Shown here: positions 16,745-23,799 of the stretch, piece by piece | Numbering within the stretch: the first letter of the stretch is position 1 | Layout: each line of letters starts with the position of its first letter | Assembly (NCBI GenBank): GCA_023667165.1 | Contig: JAMPAO010000029.1 | Location: 1-24,864 of the forward strand | Direction: 5' to 3' | Length of the DNA: 24,864 nucleotides | From: Ruminococcus sp. | Lineage (GTDB): Bacteria; Bacillota; Clostridia; Oscillospirales; Ruminococcaceae | Program-made: the position numbers and the translations under genes | Notes under the pieces: model-generated | Databases searched by the model: none | What the model saw: the letters and a program-made list of their open reading frames with translations, nothing else | Told to the model about the DNA's origin: nothing

Positions 16745-16819
16745 AAGTTTTCGGGATCTGCAAGCACTTTTTTTCAATGATCCATAAGCGGATAGCTTCT
16801 GCTTAGATCCCGGAAACTT
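16745..16819. repeat. Spaced inverted repeat upstream of the Maff2 gene
   Basis: Two 15-bp arms, AAGTTTTCGGGATCT (16745-16759) and AGATCCCGGAAACTT (16805-16819), are complementary except at one position and are separated by 45 bp. They flank the likely promoter and leader region of the channel operon, so they could be an operator pair or a transfer-origin-like structure. No nick motif or relaxase is known to support the latter. Confidence 0.6.
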
Positions 16820-16830
16820 CTGATAACAAA

Positions 16831-16881
16831 CAAAAAAACGGAGCTGAAGAATATGAAAAAAATCATATCCTTTAGCTCCGT
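16831..16881 (-). terminator. Rho-independent terminator upstream of the channel operon
   Basis: On the minus strand ACGGAGCT pairs with AGCTCCGT and the stem continues for about 19 positions (one mismatch, one G-U) to an A/T loop. A run of seven T follows. The plus side has no T-run. It would stop leftward transcripts from the VirD4 operon before the Maff2 gene, or act as an attenuator if transcription starts within the preceding foldback element. Confidence 0.85.
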
Positions 16882-16922
16882 AAGCTGTTCCGCACCGCCC
16901 TCCGATGCAGCAATTATTATTA

Positions 16923-17022
16923 TACAAACCGCTGCTGCAAAATCTCGCATCCTCCGTCCGCAAAAACCATATATGAAAGTTTTTGCGGGCGATTTATGCG
17001 GATTTTGCTATTGCGGTTAGTA
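16923..17022 (+). mobile_element. Foldback element copy 1 (MITE-like, 100 bp)
   Basis: The element starts TACAAACCGCTGCTGCAAAA and ends with the imperfect complement (ATTTTGCTATTGCGGTTAGTA). A second inner stem, CCGCAAAAAC with GTTTTTGCGG, surrounds ATATATG, so almost the whole unit folds on itself. It is flanked by TA on both sides, consistent with a TA target duplication. It has no coding capacity. It aligns along its full length, at roughly three-quarters identity by hand, with the reverse complement of 24500-24598. TA duplication is typical of IS630/Tc1-mariner-type transposition; the parent transposase is not in this window. Confidence 0.8.
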
Positions 17023-17128
17023 TATTGTGAAAATCTATGTAAACACCGATATTTTCCGATTATCCTCAAAGCGCAGATTTAAAATATTTCGCCGAGCCGG
17101 ACATATATCTTTGTTGGTGAGTGCGTAT

Positions 17129-17311
17129 TTAAATTTTTGCTGGTTTCCTTTTCTCATCAAACCGCGCCTTGTCAAAACGGCAGATAACCTTTGCCTTTTC
17201 CTCCATTATCAGGATTTCTCCGCCCCGCTGACGTATCATCACGTTGTTTCCCTTTTCAAGAATGCGGCGAATGGCTTTTATCTCATCGTGACAGAAAAAA
17301 TCATTACTCAT
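17129..17311 (-). CDS. Small mobile-element protein, 60 aa
   Basis: The ATG at 17311 overlaps the end of the HTH gene by 8 bases (ATGAGTAA), with GGAGG about 12 nt upstream. The protein reads MSNDFFCHDEIKAIRRILEK and continues with a beta-type stretch GNNVMIRQRGGEILIMEEKA, ending in a basic tail. Similar short helix-then-strands proteins occur next to transfer genes in Firmicutes elements, but I cannot name the family. No membrane segment or catalytic motif is visible. It is the last gene of the VirD4 operon. Confidence 0.65.
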   Translation of the reverse strand: MSNDFFCHDEIKAIRRILEKGNNVMIRQRGGEILIMEEKAKVICRFDKARFDEKRKPAKI

Positions 17312-17504
17312 CTTCCGTGTTTTCCTCCTGCTTTTCAAGCCATTCCTCGAATTTCTCCCGCCTAATAAACTTTCGGTTTCCTATCCTGATAACGGGTACG
17401 TCTCTGCGGTTAAGGATATTGTACGCCATTGTGCGGGTAAAACCCATATCCTGCAAATCGTTTACGTTTATCAGCTCGCTTGCGTTTATTTTTCTGTGCT
17501 TCAT
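17304..17504 (-). CDS. Small HTH (excisionase-type) DNA-binding protein, 66 aa
   Basis: The ATG at 17504 follows AAGGAG at 9 nt; the longer frame into virD4 has no ribosome site. The sequence ELINVNDLQDMGFTRTMAYN followed by ILNRRDVPVIRIGNRKFIRR and EKFEEWL is the classic winged HTH_17 layout. The recognition helix is TRTMAYNILNR, then an IRIGNRKFI wing and a WL-ending helix. Such proteins are excisionases or local transcription regulators on mobile elements. Lying between the coupling-protein gene and a promoter region, it may bind the control region at 16.7-17.1 kb; that is inference. Confidence 0.85.
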   Translation of the reverse strand: MKHRKINASELINVNDLQDMGFTRTMAYNILNRRDVPVIRIGNRKFIRREKFEEWLEKQEENTEDE

Positions 17505-17520
17505 TTTAATTTTCTCCTTA

Positions 17521-19677
17521 TCATACGCTGTAAATTTCTTTGCAGCATTCAAATTTTTTTCGTATATGCTCCGGAATATCCGACATTATATCGGCGCACC
17601 GTTCCGGTTCGGTATCTTCCTCCGAGGTCACAAAACGGAGCTTCAGAACCTCTCCCTTTGCCTCGCTGCCCGAAACGAACTCCCTGAAATCCACATACTC
17701 CGTTTCAAGGTCTGTCGATACGTTTTTATCGAGACAGTAAATGTACGGATTATCCAAATTTGTTTCGCCGCTGTCTTTATCGGGCTTCCAGTCCTCGCCG
17801 AGTTCCGGATACCTTGGGTGTTCCGACAGATTGAATTTATGGGACATAAAGGGTCTTAATCCCCGTATCATCACAATACAGTCGTTGTTGTCCATTGTGG
17901 AAAGCTCGTCAATGGTGGCAAGTTCCCTGCCGAGTATAGCGTTGTTATATGATGAACTTCCCTGCTTGCCTTTGGTCTGATTTATGGATAACTGGTCGAT
18001 AGTTTCCTTTCCGAGTTCCTTTGAAAGATATTCATTAGTGAACTGATCTTTGCCGCCTAAATATATCAGAGTATCGCAGTTTCCCGGCAGTTCCTCCCAG
18101 GACTTCTCGTAAAGCCGCTTTAACTGCGAGAGATTCTGGACGATCACCTGTGCGGAAATTTCAAACTTTCTGCAGGTGGCAAGTATCTTTTCAAATTCGG
18201 GAATCTTGCCCGTATTGGGAAATTCGTCAAGAACAAATCTGACGTGTTCGGGCAGTCTGCCGTGATAGAGATTTATTGCCCTGTCGTAGAGTGTGTCGAA
18301 AAGCTGTGTGTACATCATTGCCGCAAGGAAATTGTATGTGGTGTCCGTTGACGGGATTACAATAAACAAAGCTGTTTTCCTGTCGCCTATTTCTTCCAGA
18401 TGGATGTTGTCCGTGTGAGTAAGATCGCGCACGCTTTCCAGCTTGAAATACTGTAATTTTGTAGTGGTGGAAATGAGGATAGACTGCATAGTTTTCCCCG
18501 CCGCCTGCTTAAATTCCGTGTAGTATTGCACGGAAAGCGCTTTGGGTGCTTTTTCCTTACGCTTTTCAAAAATATGGTCAAGCTCGGATTTTTCTTCGGG
18601 TTTTCCGGGCTTTGCTTCGACCACCTTTGCCTTATGTATAAGGTCAAGAACTCCCGCAAAATTCTGTTCTTCCTTTGTCCCCGTTTCAATTACCAGAAAG
18701 GAAACTGCGGATAAAAGCAGTCTTGCTGCGTCGTCCCAAAAGGGATCGCCCGAACTTCCCTCCCCCTTTGTATTGGTCATAAATACGTTTATCATCTTTA
18801 TCACGTTATTGCTGTTTATCTCTCCCGTGCTGTCACGGAGATAGTGAAAGGGATTGTAATTTGAGCTGTGTTTCATATCGTTAAGGTTGAATACTTTTAT
18901 CTCATATCCGTGCGACATAAGCATTTTCCCGCAGCTTTCAACCAGCTCGCCGGACGGATCGGTTACAACAAAACTTGTGTTGCATTGGAGCAGATTAGGT
19001 TTAACATAAAATCTTGACTTGCCTGTTCCGCTGCCGCCGGAAATGAGCATATTAAGATTAAGCATTGGCTTGATTTTTTCGGACGCGCCGCTTCTGCATG
19101 TAACATCTTTTATGGAAAACTCCGTTCCCGAAAGGTCTTTGTCCGGCTTTTTTCTATCGGATTTTTTCCTGCCTTTTTTCTTTTTGGACTTCTCCGATTC
19201 TTCTGCCGCCTCGTTCTGTTCTCTGACCTTGCGGTCTAAAACGAGAAATATATCGGAAGCGCAGATAACGTTATTGTAAAATCCTTTTTTGGTAGTGTCT
19301 GCGATTATTTCTTTTTCCTGCTTATTCCCCCACCTCGCCGAGCCGTGTTCTTCACCCTTTCGGTGATAGCGTTTTCCGTTTCCCATAACCCGGTACATAA
19401 CCGCAATAAGGCTGCCGAAAAAGCCAACAACAGCAGCTTTTCTCGTCATTCCCGAACCGGTAATTATTTGCCCGAAAGCACGTCCGAAATTAAGCGGCGT
19501 CATATATTCCGCAAGGTGATTTACCGCTTCAAATATCTGTATATTTCCCTGTTCATCTGCGGTCATTTCAAACGTGTACCCCAAAAGGACAATCACGGGA
19601 AAAGCAATAACGCAAGCGGCAATAATGAAATACAAAAGTGTATCCGTCTTTTTTGGGGGTTCTCCCATTCCCGCCAT
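17521..19677 (-). CDS. virD4: VirD4/TraG-type coupling protein
   Basis: The 718-aa ATPase links the relaxase-DNA complex to the mating channel. Membrane segments lie near residues 13-34 and 80-96. Then come EEHGSARWG (109-117), Walker A GGSGTGKS (K220), TDPSGEL and the Walker B strand RFVLDEFPNTG (D484/E485), then CRKFEISAQVIVQNLSQLK, all typical of the family. A lysine-rich insert (about 161-180, SEKSKKKKGRKKSDRKKPDK) between the membrane part and the ATPase domain could touch DNA. The ATG at 19677 overlaps the previous gene's TAA (TAATG) and has GGAG about 10 nt upstream. Confidence 0.96.
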   Translation of the reverse strand: MAGMGEPPKKTDTLLYFIIAACVIAFPVIVLLGYTFEMTADEQGNIQIFEAVNHLAEYMTPLNFGRAFGQIITGSGMTRKAAVVGFFGSLIAVMYRVMGNGKRYHRKGEEHGSARWGNKQEKEIIADTTKKGFYNNVICASDIFLVLDRKVREQNEAAEESEKSKKKKGRKKSDRKKPDKDLSGTEFSIKDVTCRSGASEKIKPMLNLNMLISGGSGTGKSRFYVKPNLLQCNTSFVVTDPSGELVESCGKMLMSHGYEIKVFNLNDMKHSSNYNPFHYLRDSTGEINSNNVIKMINVFMTNTKGEGSSGDPFWDDAARLLLSAVSFLVIETGTKEEQNFAGVLDLIHKAKVVEAKPGKPEEKSELDHIFEKRKEKAPKALSVQYYTEFKQAAGKTMQSILISTTTKLQYFKLESVRDLTHTDNIHLEEIGDRKTALFIVIPSTDTTYNFLAAMMYTQLFDTLYDRAINLYHGRLPEHVRFVLDEFPNTGKIPEFEKILATCRKFEISAQVIVQNLSQLKRLYEKSWEELPGNCDTLIYLGGKDQFTNEYLSKELGKETIDQLSINQTKGKQGSSSYNNAILGRELATIDELSTMDNNDCIVMIRGLRPFMSHKFNLSEHPRYPELGEDWKPDKDSGETNLDNPYIYCLDKNVSTDLETEYVDFREFVSGSEAKGEVLKLRFVTSEEDTEPERCADIMSDIPEHIRKKFECCKEIYSV

Positions 19678-21875
19678 TAACGCTCATCTCCTTTATCAAA
19701 TTCAAAAATATCCTTAACATTTTCCGTATCGGATCTCTCCATTGCCTTTCTTTCCGCAAAGGATTTGAGAAAAGAAAGGGTCTGTTTAAAGGGCTGCTTT
19801 TCCTCCTCAAAACTTTTGTCAAAGGATTTTCTCATATCGTGAGCCGCCTTTTCCGACAAACCGATGTCCATAAGTCTTTCTGCCGAAAAGCCTTTCATAT
19901 TCAGCATTGCCGACTGTCCGCTTTCCCTGCATTTTACCTCAATGATATTGCTTGTGATCTTGCTTACCTCGGCTTCCCTGCTTTCCTTGACCTTCGGTTC
20001 GGGAATAATTCCCTCCCGCTGCATACGGCGTATAGCCGCAGCAACGGAAATATCGTCCGCAAGCTCAAATTCTTCCCGAAGCGCCTTTTCAATATCGGGT
20101 ACAGGAGTGTTCTTTTCTATCTGCATATATCGGTAACTTTCCGAATCGTCACGGATGATCACTGCGGCGCTGCCGCATTTATAATATCCCATTGAAGCAA
20201 GCTCCGCATTATTGCCCTCAAATCGCTTCAAATAGGAAATATCAACGGACTTTTCCTCGCTTAAAACAAAACCCTTTTCACGGCAGCGGTCGGCTGCCCT
20301 GTTTGCAAGTTCTCTCAAAGCGTTTTCACTGTAACCCATATCCGCAAGCCGGGACATTATCTCATTAACCGGAGCTGCGGGGATCACCGCAAAAATATTT
20401 TTCATTTTATCGTGTACGCAGCACACGGGACCGCTTTCTTTCGGAAGCTCGCCCACGCAGTCTGCGGCAGTGAGTACCTCCCGCGAAAGCTGCGTCTGCG
20501 TCAAATAATCGCCGATGTTCGGTACGTCCGCATACACAATATCCGGCTTTACGGCAGTGAAATTAAAAATCTCTTTCTGCTTGTCCGTAAGCGCTTTATC
20601 TATATCAGCAAGCAGTTTTTCGGCTGCCTTTTTTGAAAAATTCTGCTCCGCAAGATAGATACGGATATTTTCCGCACTGTCCAGCTTCATTGAGATAAGT
20701 TTGTTTTTCGATTTGCAGTAAAGGTCTATCCTGCGCAGTTCGTCACCCTTTGTGCCGCATCTTATAACCTCGGTCTTGTCGTTGGCTCGGGGATTTTTTG
20801 TATTGAAAAATTTAGCAAGCTCCATTCCGGAATCCTCCCGCTTTATGCCGCCCTCCGAATCATATACGGGATATGTTTTTTCAAGATCAAGCTCCGTTTT
20901 AACGGTTTTCCCGTTATTTATCACTTCAATTTCCGACCTGTCAAGTCTGATGTGATCCTGCCCATTTGTATTCGGGACTTTCATAAAAACCGAACCGTCA
21001 CTGCAAAGCTCGTGTATCATCAGTTTTTCAACGTCAAGAGTTATGACGTTACCCATTATGTCAATAAGGTATTCCTCGCTGTCTTTAAGGCTTTCGGCAT
21101 ATTCATCACGGGCTCTCTTAACCTTTTCGGCACATTCCGGCTTATAAAGAATTGCGGTTTTATCATCTTCCCGTTTTACAAACTCAATATCAAGGTTTTC
21201 GCCCGCAAGAGCCTGCGCCTCGTCCTCGGAAATTATTTCCGCAAAATAATCAAGATTATCCAAAGGCGCAGTACATTCATAGCATACAATATCTGTATTT
21301 TTAATTTCCTTTTTTACGCTCATAGCCTCTTTAAGAGCCTTTGAATACTGACCGTCAAACTCGTCGGGAACAACATTCATATACTTGTTTTCGTCCGTTT
21401 TAAAGGATGCAACGGGAATATCGTACCTGTTCATAACGTCCCTGACAAGCCGTATATCTTCCGCTTCCGTAAGGTCGTTTCCGTCCTTTATCTTCACCGT
21501 GCTGTTCTTTACGCCCTCCGCTAAAACAGACTTAAGCGCCGTATTAAGAAGATCAAGCTGTCCTGCGGGTACGGCGATAACGTGTGTGTTGTTTTCTCCC
21601 AAATGAGCGTCAAAATATGAGCCGCCCATTTTCCCGACCGTTTCCTCCACCTTTTCCATATCCTTTGCGGAAACTGTCATAAACTTAAACTCTTTTCCTG
21701 CCGACTGCAATTTATTGAATTCCCTTTTGGAAAGTCTGCCGACTTTGATTTTGGGCGTTTTTGTCAGTTTCTTGTCAAACGCTTTTGACTTCTGCTCCTT
21801 TGCAATATCTCCCGCTATATCCATTAGCTTTTTGAGAATTTCCACAAACGCAGTGCAAGCGTCATCTCCTATCAT
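19677..21875 (-). CDS. DUF3801/PcfB-like conjugation accessory protein with long C-terminal extension
   Basis: A 732-aa soluble protein. The first ~130 residues (GDIAKEQKSKAF, then GRLSKREFNKL, AKDMEKVEETVGKMG and THVIAVPAGQLDLLNTALKS) resemble DUF3801/PcfB proteins, which are usually ~150-200 aa, precede the coupling protein and work with it in DNA delivery. The remaining ~600 residues are unrecognised. They contain three helical segments with a similar pattern (FSKKAAEKLLADIDKAL, GYSENALRELANRAADRC, FSAERLMDIGLSEKAAHDM), perhaps repeated small helical modules. The ATG at 21875 has GGAG close upstream. It is the first large gene after the promoter at 22065. The DUF3801 assignment is moderate, the link to VirD4 strong by position. 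Confidence 0.65.
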   Translation of the reverse strand: MIGDDACTAFVEILKKLMDIAGDIAKEQKSKAFDKKLTKTPKIKVGRLSKREFNKLQSAGKEFKFMTVSAKDMEKVEETVGKMGGSYFDAHLGENNTHVIAVPAGQLDLLNTALKSVLAEGVKNSTVKIKDGNDLTEAEDIRLVRDVMNRYDIPVASFKTDENKYMNVVPDEFDGQYSKALKEAMSVKKEIKNTDIVCYECTAPLDNLDYFAEIISEDEAQALAGENLDIEFVKREDDKTAILYKPECAEKVKRARDEYAESLKDSEEYLIDIMGNVITLDVEKLMIHELCSDGSVFMKVPNTNGQDHIRLDRSEIEVINNGKTVKTELDLEKTYPVYDSEGGIKREDSGMELAKFFNTKNPRANDKTEVIRCGTKGDELRRIDLYCKSKNKLISMKLDSAENIRIYLAEQNFSKKAAEKLLADIDKALTDKQKEIFNFTAVKPDIVYADVPNIGDYLTQTQLSREVLTAADCVGELPKESGPVCCVHDKMKNIFAVIPAAPVNEIMSRLADMGYSENALRELANRAADRCREKGFVLSEEKSVDISYLKRFEGNNAELASMGYYKCGSAAVIIRDDSESYRYMQIEKNTPVPDIEKALREEFELADDISVAAAIRRMQREGIIPEPKVKESREAEVSKITSNIIEVKCRESGQSAMLNMKGFSAERLMDIGLSEKAAHDMRKSFDKSFEEEKQPFKQTLSFLKSFAERKAMERSDTENVKDIFEFDKGDER

Positions 21876-21894
21876 TTACTCTCCCTCGCTTTCG

Positions 21895-21915
21895 GAATGT
21901 TCTGCCGGAACATTC
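21895..21915. promoter_or_regulatory. Perfect dyad just upstream of the DUF3801-like gene
   Basis: GAATGTTC and GAACATTC are perfect complements around a 5-base spacer (TGCCG). In the transcript this is an 8-bp hairpin ending about 20 nt before the start codon. It could be an operator for a dimeric repressor or a translational control hairpin. It does not match the Gram-positive LexA box. Confidence 0.55.
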
Positions 21916-21947
21916 GATATTTATTTAGAAAACAGCTTAATTTATTC

Positions 21948-22016
21948 TCAACGGCGCAGCCTATAGAAAACGACTGCCGCAGACAAAATTATACTCATAA
22001 TTTTTATCGGTTTCAT
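21948..22016 (-). CDS. 22-aa hydrophobic micro-ORF at the head of the VirD4 operon
   Basis: The ATG at 22016 is preceded by GGGAAAGGA about 9 nt upstream and lies about 42 nt after the predicted transcription start. The peptide begins MKPIKIMSIILSAAVVFYRL and ends with two arginines: a single hydrophobic helix with positive ends. It may be a small membrane peptide or a leader whose translation affects the dyad at 21895 and the next gene. Short length makes it uncertain. Confidence 0.45.
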   Translation of the reverse strand: MKPIKIMSIILSAAVVFYRLRR

Positions 22017-22064
22017 TCTCGGTTTTCCTTTCCCGTTTTATACGCTTTCGCCGCTTCTGTTATT

Positions 22065-22073
22065 ATTATATCA
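22065..22073 (-). promoter_or_regulatory. Extended -10 promoter of the DUF3801-VirD4 operon
   Basis: Minus-strand TGATATAAT (22073 to 22065) is a perfect extended -10. The -35 position (22088-22093) reads ATTCTC and is poor, so activity may rest on the extended element or an activator. Start predicted near 22058. Confidence 0.7.
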
Positions 22074-22271
22074 AATTGGGAATTACAGAGAATATGAATA
22101 GAACAGCCCCTCCCTGCGAGGAATGAGGTTTAACAAGGTGCAAGCAGGATTAAACACCGAAAGTACATTTACACTTCATTTACACATTGTACAAATACGG
22201 GCGTTCTTAAACATTGCATAAACTTTATATGAAGCATTAGGGAACAAAAAAAGCCCCCGAAAACAAGAAAA
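22074..22271. other. Non-coding control region upstream of the VirD4 operon
   Basis: No gene is supported between the operon promoter and the Rpn terminator. It contains a tandem 11-bp repeat (22166-22187) about 95 bp upstream of the -10. Short minus-strand frames here lack ribosome sites. Confidence 0.6.
22166..22187. repeat. Tandem 11-bp repeat
   Basis: CATTTACACTT and CATTTACACAT follow each other directly, differing at one base, and are bracketed by GTAC on each side (22163-22166 and 22189-22192). One helical turn per unit suits side-by-side binding of a regulator. Confidence 0.55.
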
Positions 22272-22302
22272 GCCCCGACAGATTTATTAAACCTGTCGGG
22301 GC
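22264..22302 (-). terminator. Rho-independent terminator of the Rpn gene
   Basis: A perfect 10-bp stem (GCCCCGACAG with CTGTCGGGGC) and an 11-nt loop are followed on the minus strand by TTTTCTTGTTTTC. It lies 49 bases after the Rpn stop codon. Confidence 0.92.
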
Positions 22303-22350
22303 GGAAATAGAAACTTACGATTCTTTTACATTATCAAGCCAATGACCCGA

Positions 22351-23211
22351 TTATACAGACGGTCTGTATTTCTGAATATACTCCTTTGCCGTTTCCTCGG
22401 AAAGAGAGAATTTCTTGATTATTTTGCTTATTATATTTTCATCGGAAGCACCATAATCAAAAGCTGCTTCAATAAAGCCTTTGATGTTGCCCCTCATCTC
22501 ACCCTCATTTATAAGTTTAGTCAATACATCACTCATAGTAACATCTCCTTCACCGGAATTATCGTATGCGTATTCTTCAAATCTTCTGTCCTTTGTAAAC
22601 ACACCCAGAAGATGAAGAGTCTCCTGAACGTGTTTGAGCACCTTAGGCGTCGGCTTGTAACTGTCGTTTTTCCTTGTCTGTACAAAATACTCGGCAACTG
22701 CGCCGAAATCGCTTTTGAACATCTTTACCTGTTCGTCACCGAGAAAAGCTATTTCAAAGAGATTTATCCTGTAATCATTGAAATAGGGTCTGAACCTGTC
22801 GGGTATATCAAAGCATTCCGAAAGCGTTCTTGCCTTGTTCCAGCGCTCGCTGCCGAAATACAGCACAAGAGTTATTACCGGGTATCTGTCCTTTTTATTG
22901 TCCCCGATCTGCGCACGGTAATCCGCACCGTCATAGCCTATTATTCTTATCGGCATATCCGGGTCGGTGTTTGTCTGATTTTCGATACCTATACAAGCTA
23001 TCCTGACATTCTGATGAAGCGCATACTTTGCGGTATCGCGTTCTATCTCCCTAAGTTTCCCGTCTGCCTTGTATGCGGAACGGGGAGAATGCTCCGCAAG
23101 GTCGTCCTCTTTTATCACTTCCTCGCCGTCAAAAAGCAGTACGTTTACAATGTCCGCAAAAACGTCGTTATATGCCTCAAGCATCTTTTCCGAAATATCT
23201 TTTTCCGCCAC
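22351..23211 (-). CDS. Rpn-family PD-(D/E)XK nuclease / transposase-like protein
   Basis: A 286-aa protein of the Rpn (recombination-promoting nuclease, YhgA-like) superfamily. The core matches: YNDVFADIVNVLLFDG near the start, an acid in REIERD (D59), then the IGIENQT strand with E77 and Q79 as the ExQ form of the PD-(D/E)XK motif. A strand ITLVLYFGSERW and the helical C-terminus follow, ending SEETAKEYIQKYRPSV. Family members cut DNA and promote RecA-independent recombination; many behave as mobile or phage-defence genes. The GTG at 23211 is supported by GGAGG at 8 nt. Promoter and terminator are its own, so it is a single-gene cassette set between the parB operon and the VirD4 operon. Confidence 0.85.
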   Translation of the reverse strand: MAEKDISEKMLEAYNDVFADIVNVLLFDGEEVIKEDDLAEHSPRSAYKADGKLREIERDTAKYALHQNVRIACIGIENQTNTDPDMPIRIIGYDGADYRAQIGDNKKDRYPVITLVLYFGSERWNKARTLSECFDIPDRFRPYFNDYRINLFEIAFLGDEQVKMFKSDFGAVAEYFVQTRKNDSYKPTPKVLKHVQETLHLLGVFTKDRRFEEYAYDNSGEGDVTMSDVLTKLINEGEMRGNIKGFIEAAFDYGASDENIISKIIKKFSLSEETAKEYIQKYRPSV

Positions 23212-23258
23212 CCGCCGAACCTCCTTTGCGTGAAAACAAAATATCTTCCTCTAATAAT

Positions 23259-23287
23259 ATTGTACCATATCCGCAGGATTTTTTCAA
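23259..23287 (-). promoter_or_regulatory. Sigma-A promoter of the Rpn gene
   Basis: On the minus strand, -35 TTGAAA (23287-23282) and -10 TACAAT (23264-23259) have a 17-nt spacer ending in TGG, an extended -10. Start predicted near 23252, about 40 nt before the GTG. Confidence 0.85.
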
Positions 23288-23328
23288 GAGCTTTTGAAAA
23301 AAATTTATCCGAGCGTGATAAAGAAATA

Positions 23329-23360
23329 CCTCTGCCGCTCAAAATCCCGAGCAGCAGAGG
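23329..23360 (-). terminator. Terminator of the parB operon
   Basis: A 12-bp stem (CCTCTGCTGCTC with GAGCGGCAGAGG on the minus strand, one G-U pair) has an 8-nt loop, followed by TATTTCTTTATC. The G-U pair would be a C-A mismatch on the plus strand, so the leftward reading is favoured. It separates the parB operon from the Rpn promoter. Confidence 0.8.
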
Positions 23361-23366
23361 TTTTCC

Positions 23367-23531
23367 TTATTCTTCATCTTCCCCCGTATTGGTCTCAATA
23401 CCGATCATATTTCTATACACCATATAATCGGTGATGCAGTCCCCGCAGCAGAACGCACCGTCAATGCTGCTGTGCTTAAAATACGTCTCCCCCACGGGTA
23501 TCTCCTTATCGCAGTTCACACAATACATCAT
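23367..23531 (-). CDS. Small zinc-ribbon protein, 54 aa
   Basis: Reads MMYCVNCDKEIPVGETYFKH, then GAFCCGDCITDYMVYRN and an acidic tail GEDEE. Two cysteine pairs, CVNC (4-7) and CGDC (29-32), make a four-cysteine zinc ribbon. The ATG at 23531 is 9 nt from GAGG (23541-23544); ATGs at 23537 and 23528 are also in frame and differ only by a few residues. It is the third and last gene of the parB operon, 11 bases after the previous stop, and ends 7 bases before the terminator. The function is unknown; such proteins often bind nucleic acid or partner proteins. Confidence 0.75.
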   Translation of the reverse strand: MMYCVNCDKEIPVGETYFKHSSIDGAFCCGDCITDYMVYRNMIGIETNTGEDEE

Positions 23532-23542
23532 AAGCATAAACC

Positions 23543-23797
23543 TCAATAGTTAAGAGTTTTTACGATGATCTTATCGCAAGGCTTTCCGTCTGTTTCCTCG
23601 GTAACACGGTACGCCAGACTTACCACTTTCATTCCGGAGCGTAACCTGTCATCAAGACCTTCCGCCGCTTCGCAAAGAACCGTGACGGTCTCTCCGCTGT
23701 CCTTCTTCACGTCCACGCCGTAAATATCAAGCATACGCCCCGTTTTTTCGGCAATATACACCTTATCCACAACGCCTTGTACAATAATCTTTTCCAT
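23543..23797 (-). CDS. Small beta-rich protein of the parB operon, 84 aa
   Basis: The ATG at 23797 is 10 nt from GGAGG; an in-frame TTG at 23803 overlaps the parB stop but is less likely. The sequence MEKIIVQGVVDKVYIAEKTG, then MLDIYGVDVKKDSGETVTVL and a strand-rich rest suggest a small beta-barrel, OB-like by eye, but I do not recognise the family. No membrane part and no catalytic motif are visible. It overlaps the tail of parB and precedes the zinc-ribbon gene, so the three were built as one unit. Whether it is still expressed depends on readthrough past the parB lesions. Confidence 0.7.
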   Translation of the reverse strand: MEKIIVQGVVDKVYIAEKTGRMLDIYGVDVKKDSGETVTVLCEAAEGLDDRLRSGMKVVSLAYRVTEETDGKPCDKIIVKTLNY

Positions 23798-23799
23798 AC

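Larger units (their letters stand above)
16696..17128. other. 433-bp non-coding region between the VirD4 and Maff2 operons
   Basis: No convincing gene is present. It holds, from right to left, about 100 bp of AT-rich sequence without recognised features, a foldback element (16923-17022), a minus-strand terminator (16831-16881) and a spaced inverted repeat (16745-16819). The leftward edge of the foldback element creates a TATAAT on the minus strand (16919-16924) by joining its terminal TA to the target TA. No good -35 lies at the right distance. Confidence 0.7.

Noticed and set aside
16709..16963. 84-aa minus-strand frame upstream of the Maff2 gene
   Set aside because: It runs through the foldback element edge, the terminator hairpin and the Maff2 leader, has no ribosome site and no protein-like pattern.
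16745..17022. Origin of transfer
   Set aside because: Inverted repeats are present, but there is no relaxase gene nearby and no recognised nick sequence.
22180..22260. 22-codon minus-strand frame starting near 22240
   Set aside because: No ribosome site and no supporting pattern; it lies in the control region between a terminator and a promoter.
22342..23427. 361-aa plus-strand open frame opposite the Rpn gene
   Set aside because: It is the antisense shadow of a well-supported nuclease gene and crosses that gene's promoter and the parB terminator; it has no domain pattern.
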